Counted from the stretch's first letter, positions 34,609 to 42,618 are shown. The stretch: DNA of 64,000 nucleotides from Asticcacaulis endophyticus (GCF_014652575.1 NZ_BMZB01000001.1:1541722-1605721); one strand, 5' to 3'. Numbers and translations: made by a program. The notes: generated by a model not told the origin, from the sequence alone.

Positions 34609-34784
34609 GGTGGCGGGTCTTGCTGCGGTTCACGTCAGTGATCACCTAATCCTTCTGACCTTAATCTCTTAGAACGGGGGCTGTCCCTGACTGAGACCGT
34701 GGTCTCTATCACATGGCTCCCACCTGACTAGTCAGGTCCTGAGTGGATTTAAACGCTTCGCAACGGATCTCGCGGCGCCGCCAC
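34609..34784 (+). ncRNA. ssrS: 6S RNA
   Basis: About 176 nt directly upstream of 5-formyltetrahydrofolate cyclo-ligase, the conserved proteobacterial position of 6S RNA. The ends pair: GTGGCGG near 34610-34616 with CCGCCAC at 34778-34784, then GCTGCG with CGCGGC across a small internal loop. The interior leaves a large open region flanking a G/C-rich terminal arm (GGGGGCTGTCCC to GGCTCCC), as expected for the open-promoter mimic that sequesters sigma70 RNA polymerase. A well-placed promoter sits upstream. No covariance search was possible, so the family call rests on synteny, size and the closing stem. Confidence 0.7.
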
Positions 34785-34796
34785 AGAATACTTACT

Positions 34797-34841
34797 CAGG
34801 AAAAAGTTTCGGCGGCAAAGCCGCCAAATACGTTTTTCCTG
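34797..34841. repeat. Variable-arm hairpin, family 2 (copy after 6S RNA)
   Basis: Arms CAGGAAAAA / TTTTTCCTG (9 bp) around a core that reads, on the minus strand, GTATTT-GGCGGC-TTT-GCCGCC-GAAAC. The T run after the stem could terminate 6S RNA. Confidence 0.75.
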
Positions 34842-34853
34842 TTTCAACATGGA

Positions 34854-34888
34854 GAAAATTTTCTAAGGGCGGCCCTTCGAAAATTTTC
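34854..34888. repeat. Variable-arm hairpin, family 1 (copy C, inverted)
   Basis: Arms GAAAATTTTC on both sides (a self-complementary decamer) around a core that reads GAAGGGCCGCCCTTA on the minus strand. It lies 12 bp from a family 2 member, repeating the pairing seen at 4449-4537. Confidence 0.8.
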
Positions 34889-34898
34889 ACTTTTTATA

Positions 34899-34950
34899 CT
34901 CCCCCAGCACGCTGGGGGAGGTGGCAGCCGTAAGGCTGACGGTGGGGGGG
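34899..34950. repeat. GC-rich palindromic element before the cyclo-ligase gene
   Basis: CTCCCCCAGC-AC-GCTGGGGGAG (34899-34920), then GTGGCAGCC-GTAA-GGCTGAC and GGTGGGGGGG. The pattern (GGGGAGGTGGCA...GACGG-GGGG) is shared with 44701-44845 and loosely with 13263-13320. Its last G run serves as ribosome binding site for the GTG at 34953. Confidence 0.65.
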
Positions 34951-34952
34951 CA

Positions 34953-35513
34953 GTGACAGCCGATAAATCCCTATTACGCGCGGAGATGAAATCCCACCGG
35001 GCGGTGCTGGCTCAGGCCGATCCGACCGCAGGCGACCGGCTGACCCACATGGCTGATATTGATGCCGTGGGCGTTGTTGCCGGTTACTGGCCCATTCAGT
35101 CCGAATTATCGCCCCTGCCATTGATGCAAAAGCTATCGGAGCAGGGCTGCGCGCTGGCCCTGCCGTGCCTGATCCCGGCGGAGGGTGGCGGCTATGTCAT
35201 GGCCTTTCGCCGCTTTGAGCTGGGGGATCATCTGGAACTCGGCCCCTATGGCATCAGCCAGCCCGACGCCGATAAGTCCATGATTCTGCCGGATGTCGTG
35301 CTGGTGCCGCTGTTGGCTTTTGATCGTAAGGGCGGCCGGCTGGGCTATGGCGGCGGGTTTTACGATCGCGCTTTGGACTTTCTTAAATCGCAAAAAGAGA
35401 TTAAAGCGTGGGGCATTGGCTTTGCGGGGCAGGAACTCGACGAAGTGCCGTTAGAACCCCACGATCAGCGCCTTGACCTTATCCTGACGGAAGCGGGTGC
35501 TATCCATATATAA
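34953..35513 (+). CDS. 5-formyltetrahydrofolate cyclo-ligase
   Basis: 186 residues. It converts 5-formyl-THF to 5,10-methenyl-THF with ATP, salvaging folate. The signature GGRLGYGGGFYDRAL near residue 130 and the preceding DVVLVPLLAFDRKGGR identify the family, and the N-terminal LLRAEMKSHRA matches its Lys/Arg nucleotide site. The start is taken as the GTG at 34953, which gives the normal family length; the frame runs open upstream to 34743 only because it crosses repeats and the end of 6S RNA. Its ribosome binding site is supplied by a repeat element. ymdB-like and yebC follow. Confidence 0.9.
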   Translation: MTADKSLLRAEMKSHRAVLAQADPTAGDRLTHMADIDAVGVVAGYWPIQSELSPLPLMQKLSEQGCALALPCLIPAEGGGYVMAFRRFELGDHLELGPYGISQPDADKSMILPDVVLVPLLAFDRKGGRLGYGGGFYDRALDFLKSQKEIKAWGIGFAGQELDEVPLEPHDQRLDLILTEAGAIHI

Positions 35514-35522
35514 GGTAGTCTT

Positions 35523-36344
35523 ATGCGCTTTGCGTTTTTCGGTGATGTCGTTGGTAAATCCGGCCGGGATGGCCTGACGCAACACCTGCCGATGATCCGC
35601 AAAAAGCTGGGGCTGGAGTTTGTCATCGTCAATGCCGAAAACGCCGCCTCTGGCTTTGGGATTACCGAAAATACCGCCCGCGAACTGTTCGAAGCCGGGG
35701 CCGATTGTCTGACACTGGGCAACCATTCCTGGGATCAGAAAGAAGCCCTGACCTATATTGTGCGTGAGCCGCGCCTGATCCGGCCCAATAACTATCCGCG
35801 TCTGGCCGATGCACCGGGGCGAGGGGCCAACCTGTTTCAGACCGAAAGCGGCAAATCGATTCTGGTGGTCAATCTGCTTGGCCTTGTTCACATGGCGTCG
35901 ATGGATGACCCGTTCGCCAGCGCTGACAAAGAGCTTGAGGCCTGTCCGCTCGGCGTGGCCGCCGATGCCATCGTTATCGACATGCACTGCGAAGCCACGT
36001 CTGAGAAAATGGCGATGGGCCATTTCTGCGATGGCCGCGCGTCGCTGGTGGTCGGCACCCATACCCATGTCCCGACAGCGGACGCGCAAATCCTGCCCGG
36101 CGGCACGGCCTATCAGACCGATGCCGGGGCCTGCGCCGACTACGACAGCGTGATCGGCAACGATAAGGAGGAACCCCTGCGCCGGTTCACCACCCGGATT
36201 TCGCGCGATCGCTACCGTCCGGCCTCAGGCCCTGCGACCGTATGCGGCGTGTTTGTCGAAACCGACGACAAGACCGGCCTTGCTGTGCGTGTAGAACCTA
36301 TCCGTTTCGGCGGACGCCTCAAGCCGACCTTGCCAGAGGTTTAG
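35523..36344 (+). CDS. YmdB-type metallophosphoesterase (TIGR00282 family)
   Basis: 273 residues. The di-metal phosphoesterase motifs are FFGDVVGKSGRDG at the N-terminus (Asp ligand), NAENAASGFGIT, TLGNHSWDQKE (Asn-His) and the late GTHTHVPTAD. In Bacillus the orthologue YmdB is a 2',3'-cAMP phosphodiesterase; the proteobacterial role is not settled. It begins 9 bp after the cyclo-ligase stop and so probably belongs to one operon with it. No signal peptide is present, so it acts in the cytoplasm. Confidence 0.92.
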   Translation: MRFAFFGDVVGKSGRDGLTQHLPMIRKKLGLEFVIVNAENAASGFGITENTARELFEAGADCLTLGNHSWDQKEALTYIVREPRLIRPNNYPRLADAPGRGANLFQTESGKSILVVNLLGLVHMASMDDPFASADKELEACPLGVAADAIVIDMHCEATSEKMAMGHFCDGRASLVVGTHTHVPTADAQILPGGTAYQTDAGACADYDSVIGNDKEEPLRRFTTRISRDRYRPASGPATVCGVFVETDDKTGLAVRVEPIRFGGRLKPTLPEV

Positions 36345-36387
36345 GTTTTGGTTTAGAAGCGACACAAACCAACTTTGATACTGAAAA

Positions 36388-36432
36388 CACAAAAAATGTA
36401 TTTGGCGGCTGTGCCGCCGAAACTTTTTTGTG
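36388..36432. repeat. Variable-arm hairpin, family 2 (copy before yebC)
   Basis: Arms CACAAAAAA / TTTTTTGTG (9 bp) around GTATTT-GGCGGC-TGT-GCCGCC-GAAAC. The core equals that of 34797-34841 except for the central triplet, but the arms differ. It lies 11 bp before the yebC start, between it and ymdB-like. Confidence 0.8.
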
Positions 36433-36443
36433 AGTGAGGACTA

Positions 36444-37202
36444 ATGGCCGGCCATAGTAAATACAAAAACATCATGCACAAAAAAGGGCGCGCCGATTCT
36501 GTGCGCTCAAAGCTGTTTTCCAAGCTGTCGCGCGACATTACCGTGGCCGCGAAATCAGGTATGCCGGACCCGGCCATGAACCCGCGCCTTAGACTGGCGG
36601 TCAATAACGCCAAGGCCGAGTCCATGCCCAAGGACAATATCGACCGCGCCATCAAAAAGGGTGCGGCCGGTGATGCGGATACCTTAGAAGACGTGCGCTA
36701 CGAAGGCTTTGGCCCGGCCGGTATCGGCATTATCGTTGAGGCTCTGACCGATAACCGCAACCGCACCGGCGGCAATGTCCGCTCGTTCTTCAGCAAATAC
36801 GGCGGAAACTTAGGCGAATCCAATTCGGTCAGCTTCATGTGGGATCGCCTGGGCCAGATCGAATATCCGCTCAAGGCCGGAACGGCTGACGCCATTATGG
36901 AAGCCGCCATCGAAGCCGGGGCCGCTGATGTCGAAACCGACGAAGACCCCGAAGAGGGCGGTCACCTGATCTATACCGCTTACGAAGACCTCAACGCAGT
37001 AACTGAGGCCATGTCAAAGGTTCTGGGCGATCCGAAGTCGACCAAGTTTATCTGGAAGCCGCAAACCCTGTCGCCGATTTCGGGCGATCAGGCGCGTACC
37101 CTGATGAAGCTGCTCGATGCGCTTAATGATGATGATGACGTGCAAAACGTCTACGCCAACTTTGATATTTCTGACGAAGAGATGGAGGCGCTGGGCCTTT
37201 AA
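36444..37202 (+). CDS. YebC/PmpR family protein
   Basis: 252 residues. The N-terminus [31 protein letters not shown] is the family signature, and the length is normal. Members were called transcription regulators and more recently implicated in translation of difficult motifs such as polyproline; the present name should be kept neutral. A hairpin repeat (36388-36432) precedes the ATG and ACTAATG carries only a weak binding site (GAGGA at 36436). In many bacteria yebC lies beside ruvC; here ruvCAB is 15 kb away. Confidence 0.95.
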   Translation: MAGHSKYKNIMHKKGRADSVRSKLFSKLSRDITVAAKSGMPDPAMNPRLRLAVNNAKAESMPKDNIDRAIKKGAAGDADTLEDVRYEGFGPAGIGIIVEALTDNRNRTGGNVRSFFSKYGGNLGESNSVSFMWDRLGQIEYPLKAGTADAIMEAAIEAGAADVETDEDPEEGGHLIYTAYEDLNAVTEAMSKVLGDPKSTKFIWKPQTLSPISGDQARTLMKLLDALNDDDDVQNVYANFDISDEEMEALGL

Positions 37203-37224
37203 GGGCTTAAGCGTATAAAATGGC

Positions 37225-37258
37225 AAAGGGCGCGAGGGGGAACTTTCGCGCCCTTTTA
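37225..37258 (+). terminator. Terminator of yebC
   Basis: AAAGGGCGCGA / TCGCGCCCTTTT stem (11 bp, loop of about 10 nt) with a T run, 22 bp after the yebC stop. Confidence 0.8.
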
Positions 37259-37325
37259 TTATTGAATCCTATCAGAAATTTATGGACGTTCGTTCACAAT
37301 GCCGTCTGCTTAAGGAGTCGACGTA

Positions 37326-37529
37326 ATGCGCATATGTATCGGAATGGTGGTTGTGGCGGCGGTTGGCCTGACTGGCTGTGTATCGACCTATTCTACAGAT
37401 CCGGTTATGGGCATGGGGGCCGCCGCTGTCGGTGAACCGCAGGCGTTTAGCGTCACGATGTTCGATCATCCCGATGAGACCGCACCTATGCCGACTGTTC
37501 ACCATAGCCCCGCCGTGGCGGGTAGGTAA
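37326..37529 (+). CDS. Small lipoprotein (67 aa)
   Basis: 67 residues with an AAGGAG binding site 10 bp upstream. The signal sequence ends in a lipobox LTGC, so Cys18 would be lipidated; the mature part is only about 50 residues (CVSTYSTDPVMGMG...). It shares GCVSTY with the next gene (37625-37939), suggesting a common origin. No domain is recognised; it is likely an outer-membrane lipoprotein of unknown function. Confidence 0.65.
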   Translation: MRICIGMVVVAAVGLTGCVSTYSTDPVMGMGAAAVGEPQAFSVTMFDHPDETAPMPTVHHSPAVAGR

Positions 37530-37624
37530 CGCCTGATGTCATTATAGTATTGTCAGGATTCAAGGCTTTGAATGGCTTGTGAAATGTGCAATTATGCGGC
37601 GTTAACCATATTTCGGGGGATGTT

Positions 37625-37939
37625 ATGCGTGTGAAGTTGATAATCGCGGTTTTGGGAGCGGGCGCTATGCTGTCGGGCTGCGTTAGCACCTACACGTCGC
37701 CGGTCGCTGTTTTGTCGACGGGCGAGCAAGCTGGTCGCTGCGTGCGTAAAACGGACGGCAAAAAGGCGCCGCAGATCATGACCTATGATTCCGATAGCCG
37801 CACAGAAACCCATGCCTCCAATGAGGGCGATGAGTACAAGTACTCGGTTCAGAACAAGCCACAGCGCACCGCTGTGGGCGTCAAAGGCGGCACCGATAAG
37901 GGCGCTGATTTCGACGTATGCCGCGAAGACGGCTATTAA
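37625..37939 (+). CDS. Small lipoprotein (104 aa)
   Basis: 104 residues from the ATG at 37625, which follows GGGGGA. The signal peptide ends in LSGC (lipidation at Cys19), followed by VSTYTSPVAV, the same opening as the neighbouring lipoprotein. The mature domain is charged, with a C-terminal Cys pair position (GRCVRK...FDVCRED) that could form a disulfide. TTAACCAT at 37600-37607 resembles a CtrA half-site, only suggestive of cell-cycle control. The upstream in-frame ATG at 37586 is not preceded by a binding site. Unrecognised family. Confidence 0.65.
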   Translation: MRVKLIIAVLGAGAMLSGCVSTYTSPVAVLSTGEQAGRCVRKTDGKKAPQIMTYDSDSRTETHASNEGDEYKYSVQNKPQRTAVGVKGGTDKGADFDVCREDGY

Positions 37940-37961
37940 GCCTTACCGGCTTTGATAATTT

Positions 37962-37993
37962 AAAAAGGCCCGAACCAAGGTTCGGGCCTTTTT
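37962..37993. terminator. Bidirectional terminator
   Basis: A perfect 15-bp stem (AAAAAGGCCCGAACC / GGTTCGGGCCTTTTT) with a 2-nt loop, between the small lipoprotein gene and the convergent beta-helix gene. Confidence 0.85.
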
Positions 37994-38009
37994 GTTATGG
38001 ATTTGCGAC

Positions 38010-39482
38010 CTAGTTCGTGGCGCGGATCGGGTCAGCCACATAGTTGGAGGGCGTGTAGCCGTTTTCGGCCAGCGATGCTGGAACCTTGGGCCAGAAATCA
38101 TCAAACAGTTGCAGTATGGCAGAGCGGCGGCTTTCGGCGACTTCTTCCGGACCTTCGGGGCCGGAGACGTAGACCGGGCCGCCGGGTACTTCGAACTCAG
38201 AGCCCTTATACCACGGCGTGCAGGTGCGCACCGACGGATCAAGATCGCCCCATTTTAGGTGGCGGCAACCTTCGGGATCGGCATCGATCATATTGTCAAC
38301 GGCGCGGATTTTCGCCCCGTCCTTGGCCAGCATACCGGCGGTACGCACCAGAGCGATCTTGTTGCCGCCGATAAAGGCTTCGCCGCGAGTGACATCGATG
38401 CCGATTTCACGCGCCATAATGAAGTTGTTCAAAATCCGCACACGATCCAGATCTGAGACAATGGCGTGTTCGGTATTTTCAAACAGCGAGTTTGAAATCA
38501 GACCTTCGCCCACCCCTTCGATGTGCAGCCCTTGCGCAAAGTTAAGTATCTGAAGGCGGTTAAGGCTGATGATGCTTTTGTAGGTCGATAAGGTAATGTC
38601 GATCGCCCGCGCATTCTGGCCGCGTTCAAAGCCATGCCAGTCGGCCAGTTGGATAAAGGTGATACCTTCCAGGCGGCTGTCGCCGACCAGATTGGCTTTC
38701 AGGCCGTGATAGGTGGTGGCGATATAGCTGTTTTGGCTGAACAGTTCGGCATTACGAATGCTCAGAGCTGCCGTCAGCGTGCGGGCCACCAATGTCGAAT
38801 CGACCAGGTTAAAGCGTCCGGCGTCGATATCGACCGCAGGCGCATCGCCATCATAGCGCACTTGCGACTGCTCAAGCGTCAGTTCCTTACCCGACGAAGA
38901 GATGCAGGAGGTGTTGTCGCCGCGTTGTGACGACAGGCTGATGTTGCGTAACACCACCAGATCGGCGCTCGGCTCAATGCGGATACAGGGTGAGCCGTGG
39001 CGGGCGACAATCGCCGGAATACGGTCGTTGGTCGAAACCCCTTCGAGGATGATTGATTTTTCCAGACGCAGCGACATCACGCACGAACGGGTTTTCGAGA
39101 TGAAGCGCACCTTGGAATAGGATGGCAGCTTTTCGATCTGGCGCTCGATCCACGCATCCGGGCGGTTCGGATCGGCGCGGTAGGTATCGCAATTGACCGT
39201 GATGGTGCGTGGGCTGCCGTAATAGCCATACTTGGAGCGATACGGATAATAGCCATGCCCATACCCCCCGCAGGAGCGCAGTCTCGGATCAAGCAGCACG
39301 CCAAAGCACGGACGGGTCAGGGCCTCGACCTTGGCGGCATTGTAACCCATCGGCATTTGCGCCGAAGCGACATCGCGTGTGACCGCGCCGGACGCCAGCC
39401 AGACGCAACCCAGCGCTAACGCCCCGGAGACAGCACCGAGCGCAGGTTTCGCCAGTTTGTTCATCGCTTTACGCATCCACAT
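38010..39482 (-). CDS. Secreted right-handed parallel beta-helix protein
   Basis: 490 residues. A signal peptide or anchor (about residues 4-40, ending ASAQ) leads into a region of about 300 residues built of beta-helix turns (repeated patterns such as LRNISLSSQ, LEQSQVRY, LVDSTLVA, ISLNRLQILN, ISNSLFEN, ILNNFIMA), typical of pectate-lyase-like or C5-epimerase proteins. No catalytic residues can be assigned. Of three clustered ATG codons, the one at 39482 has the best distance from AAGG. Upstream on the same strand, 29 bp away, is a Sel1-repeat lipoprotein; the pairing recalls AlgK/AlgG in exopolysaccharide systems but no polymerase is nearby. Confidence 0.75.
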   Translation of the reverse strand: MWMRKAMNKLAKPALGAVSGALALGCVWLASGAVTRDVASAQMPMGYNAAKVEALTRPCFGVLLDPRLRSCGGYGHGYYPYRSKYGYYGSPRTITVNCDTYRADPNRPDAWIERQIEKLPSYSKVRFISKTRSCVMSLRLEKSIILEGVSTNDRIPAIVARHGSPCIRIEPSADLVVLRNISLSSQRGDNTSCISSSGKELTLEQSQVRYDGDAPAVDIDAGRFNLVDSTLVARTLTAALSIRNAELFSQNSYIATTYHGLKANLVGDSRLEGITFIQLADWHGFERGQNARAIDITLSTYKSIISLNRLQILNFAQGLHIEGVGEGLISNSLFENTEHAIVSDLDRVRILNNFIMAREIGIDVTRGEAFIGGNKIALVRTAGMLAKDGAKIRAVDNMIDADPEGCRHLKWGDLDPSVRTCTPWYKGSEFEVPGGPVYVSGPEGPEEVAESRRSAILQLFDDFWPKVPASLAENGYTPSNYVADPIRATN

Positions 39483-39520
39483 GGTCATCATCCTTAAATG
39501 CCGCGGCGCTCCCTCAAAGT

Positions 39521-41011
39521 CTATCCGTTCGGATTTCGCGATACCTGCTCAAGTATGGCCCGCAGACGCTGGGCCGAGGGGCGGTAGCCACCCATGGCCG
39601 AGTCCAGCCGCAACACTACGGCTGAGGCTTTCGACTGATCGGCCACACCCGCCAGACCGAGCGCGAAATAGGTCGACATGGCAAACCTTGCCTCAGGCGA
39701 GCCCTGCTTTTCCGCCTGCTGATACCAGTAGAAGGCGCGCGCATAGTCAGCGGGCACGCCCACCCCTTCGGAATACATAACCGCCAGTGCCAGTTGCGCC
39801 TGCGATGAGCCATTAATCGCCGCCAACTGAATGGCGCGCAGTTTTTCAGCATTGGTCATGCGTACCATTTCGGCGCGTCCGGTCGTGGCCTTGCCCAGAA
39901 TGGCGCGAAGGCCGGTCAGGGTATCGGCGGGCACTTCGGACGGGCTGGAATAGAGCGTCTGGGTCAAGTCAAGATAGACGAGGGCGCGACCGACATGCAC
40001 GAACGGCAGCTCTTCCATACGGATCAGGGCATAATCCTGCGCGTCGGAACGAATGCTTTCATCCGAATGGGGCACGCCGCCGCCGGGGGCTTCGGGTGGA
40101 TAGAATTCATAGGGCGCCACCCAGCGTTTGGCCTTACCGACCACGAACGAGGCATAGTCCTTACGGTCACCGGCCGAGCGCTCAAAATCCTTCAGCAGGA
40201 CATAGGCACCGACATCGCCGGTTTCGGTGGCTTTGTAGTTATAGAGATATGCATCGACATCTGAACGCTGGAACAGGCTGCGGACATTGCGGCGGCCATC
40301 GTCAGAATTGCGCATCATGGCGCGCACGGCTTCGCGGTTGTCGGCAGGCTCACCCATCGGGCCGTACTGCACATCATAAAGGCGGCCCAGCGTACGGAAA
40401 CCATCGGCCCCCAGGGTCGATAATATATAGACGACACGGTCGCGAACCTTATCGCGCTCGCTCATGTCCATCATGGCCAGATTGCGATCCAGACGGCGAT
40501 AGGCGCGCGCCCGCTCAAACGCCCGGCATTTGTCGTAGCGGGAGGCCAGCTTCCCGTCATTGGTCAGGATGCGGTTCATCGGCGCGTAGCCTTCCTGATT
40601 GGCCAGAGCCATCACCAGCCACACAGAACCTTCGATCGGATCTTCGAGGTTTTTATCGGTCGATTTTTCAGCCGCATAGCGATCAGCCAGTTCAAGCTGG
40701 GCGAAGAAATCGTTCTTGAACGCCGCCCGGCGAAAGTAACGGATCTCAAATTCCTGATCGTTGAAGCCTGCGTTTTGCATCAGGGCCGGACGCGGGCAGC
40801 TATAGCCGCCTTCGTCACCGGGCCCGCCGCGCCCCCACTTCCACCACGGGCGGTCGCAGCCACTTAAGGTCAGGCTGACGCACACGGCCATAAGAGACAG
40901 CGCGCCGACGCGTGACACTTTGCGCCACGTCGGGGTCTTCGTCTCCCTGTGCCCGGAGTTTGGAGCGTGTTTTTCGCCCGTCTCCGGTTGTGTCCCGTCA
41001 AATTTTGACAT
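39521..41011 (-). CDS. Sel1-repeat lipoprotein
   Basis: 496 residues. A 30-residue hydrophilic lead precedes a signal sequence with lipobox LSGC (Cys52), so the mature protein should be an outer- or inner-membrane lipoprotein. The C-terminal third has Sel1/TPR-like repeats: NAEKLRAIQLAAINGSSQAQLALAVMYSEGVGVPADYARAFYW and the following EKQGSPEARFAMSTYFALG. The central part is helical and Arg-rich. It is probably the first gene of an operon with the beta-helix protein 29 bp downstream. Sel1 lipoproteins often scaffold polysaccharide export complexes; that role is inferred. Confidence 0.78.
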   Translation of the reverse strand: MSKFDGTQPETGEKHAPNSGHRETKTPTWRKVSRVGALSLMAVCVSLTLSGCDRPWWKWGRGGPGDEGGYSCPRPALMQNAGFNDQEFEIRYFRRAAFKNDFFAQLELADRYAAEKSTDKNLEDPIEGSVWLVMALANQEGYAPMNRILTNDGKLASRYDKCRAFERARAYRRLDRNLAMMDMSERDKVRDRVVYILSTLGADGFRTLGRLYDVQYGPMGEPADNREAVRAMMRNSDDGRRNVRSLFQRSDVDAYLYNYKATETGDVGAYVLLKDFERSAGDRKDYASFVVGKAKRWVAPYEFYPPEAPGGGVPHSDESIRSDAQDYALIRMEELPFVHVGRALVYLDLTQTLYSSPSEVPADTLTGLRAILGKATTGRAEMVRMTNAEKLRAIQLAAINGSSQAQLALAVMYSEGVGVPADYARAFYWYQQAEKQGSPEARFAMSTYFALGLAGVADQSKASAVVLRLDSAMGGYRPSAQRLRAILEQVSRNPNG

Positions 41012-41352
41012 TAAAAATCGCCCCGACAGCGTCGGCTTAAAACATGGTTAACGAAACTTGTCGTGAGGATTGCTAAAACTGTCAAGCTAAGTTCCCCCCG
41101 AACGTAAGCATTTACAACAGGCGTTGCCGGATTGTCGCGGCTAAGCCAAAAGATGGTTGCGCGCACTTAAAAACGCCACCCCGGCGCGCGTATCAACCCG
41201 GTAACAATCATGCTCTAATGCACGAGAAAAGGCTAGGGGTAAAGTAGAAAAGCTTTAAACAATCCGTAGGGTTTGTGGTTAATCGGCCCTGAAATTCCCC
41301 TCACCGTTGAGTGTGACTGGCGCGTGACATCCGAATTCTTATATGAGGGGAT
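41012..41352. other. 341-bp divergent intergenic region
   Basis: No reading frame with a ribosome binding site is seen. The region separates divergent promoters of the Sel1-repeat gene and fRMsr. Two GGTTAA motifs (41045 and 41278 areas) resemble half of a CtrA box but lack the second half. No strong hairpin or repeat is visible. Confidence 0.5.
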
Positions 41353-41907
41353 ATGTGTGAGTCGAGCGGGAGTTTAGTGACCATGACGACGGTTGTGTCA
41401 GGATTAAATGCGGCCAAAAAGGCTGCCATCTATGCCGAGGTTAAGCGCGATATTGAGGCTGTGCTTGACGGTGAACCTAACCTCACCGCGCGGATGGCGA
41501 CCGTCAGTTGTTTGTTGGCTCAGGCGTTTGACTATTATTTCTGGACCGGATTTTATGTGGTCGATGAGGTCAAAAAGGCGCAAGGGCTGAACGAACTGGT
41601 CATCGGGCCGTATCAGGGCACGTTGGGCTGCCTGCGTATCGCTTACACGCGGGGCGTGTGCGGGGCGGCGGCGATGCAGCGTCAAACCATCATTGTCGAC
41701 GATGTTCACGCCTTTCCGGGGCACATTGCCTGCGATTCGCGCTCCAATTCTGAAATCGTGGTGCCGGTGTTTGATGCGTCGGGCGAACTGATCGCGGTCT
41801 TTGATGTCGATTCGGAAGCGTATGCGTCGTTTGATGACACCGATAAGGCGGGACTTGAGGCCATTATGGCGTCGGTGTTTGCTGGTTTAAAGTTTTTAGC
41901 ACTTTGA
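41353..41907 (+). CDS. msrC: Free methionine-(R)-sulfoxide reductase (GAF domain)
   Basis: 184 residues. A GAF-fold enzyme that reduces free L-methionine-(R)-sulfoxide with thioredoxin. The three redox Cys are C93 (LGCLRIAYTRG), C103 (GVCGAA) and C127 (HIACDSRSNSE); their spacing of 10 and 24 matches E. coli fRMsr (84, 94, 118). The end IVVPVFDASGELIAVFDVDS is also diagnostic. The first ATG at 41353 gives an extra N-terminal stretch; GTG at 41377 after GGGAG is an alternative start. The 3' end overlaps the convergent lipoprotein gene by 12 bp. Confidence 0.92.
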   Translation: MCESSGSLVTMTTVVSGLNAAKKAAIYAEVKRDIEAVLDGEPNLTARMATVSCLLAQAFDYYFWTGFYVVDEVKKAQGLNELVIGPYQGTLGCLRIAYTRGVCGAAAMQRQTIIVDDVHAFPGHIACDSRSNSEIVVPVFDASGELIAVFDVDSEAYASFDDTDKAGLEAIMASVFAGLKFLAL

Positions 41908-42618
41908 CCAACCGGGGGACACGCCGCTGATACAGTAGCCCATAGCCTTTAATTTTGAGGCGATGACTTCTTTTTCGGCACAGGCGCTAATGGTGATTTC
42001 AGCACCATCAGCTCCACCTCTACAGTTTTCGTACTCTGGAAAATACGCCTTAATGAGCTCATCTGCTTTCTTGGCGTCAGCTTCTGATTGCTTTAAACGC
42101 GCAGTTTCTCTCGTTCGGTCAGCGGGAGTAAGAATGCGGTGTGCTGAATTTATCTCGGATGCTTCTTTTGGAATAAGAGCGTCTGGTGATGCCAAATAAC
42201 CCGCTTTGGCATCGTCAAAAGCGGCTCCGATAATTGTGTTGGGAGAATACTGAAGACGGTCTATTACCTTACCGTTGATCATTTGCTTTATTACAATGCA
42301 CTCTGTTTCGCAGGCCATTATATACCCGGCATTTTCAGGCTGAAGAATATGTAAACCGTCCCTGAAGCCCAAATATTTAAACCCGACAAAACCTGTTGAA
42401 GCTATCCCCGCTTTTTTATCTTCTTCTGTTAGAGCTTGCGGGTAAAGATATAATCCATTCTCTAGTGCTGCAAAATTATGCTCAGGGCTTTTTGTAGGTG
42501 AGGCGGTTGCCGCAGATTCATTGCTGTGTGTTGCGTTATCTTGGCTGCTTGGGGTTGATGAAGGCGAGCAAGCCGTCAGGAAGATAAAAGGTAATGCCCT
42601 TAAAAGCAGATGTTTCAT
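41896..42618 (-). CDS. Hypothetical lipoprotein
   Basis: 240 residues. The signal peptide ends in a lipobox LTAC (Cys17), followed by a Ser/Thr/Asn-rich linker and a domain starting near residue 46. Two Cys pairs are seen, one near ACETECIV and others in the C-terminal part (YENCRGG, SACAEK, GYCISG, WSKC). The C-terminal part has an amphipathic helix ADRTRETARLKQSEADAKKADELI. Base composition is markedly more A/T-rich than that of fRMsr and ettA, so it may be recently acquired. I recognise no family. It overlaps fRMsr by 12 bp at the 3' end. Confidence 0.65.
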   Translation of the reverse strand: MKHLLLRALPFIFLTACSPSSTPSSQDNATHSNESAATASPTKSPEHNFAALENGLYLYPQALTEEDKKAGIASTGFVGFKYLGFRDGLHILQPENAGYIMACETECIVIKQMINGKVIDRLQYSPNTIIGAAFDDAKAGYLASPDALIPKEASEINSAHRILTPADRTRETARLKQSEADAKKADELIKAYFPEYENCRGGADGAEITISACAEKEVIASKLKAMGYCISGVSPGWSKC

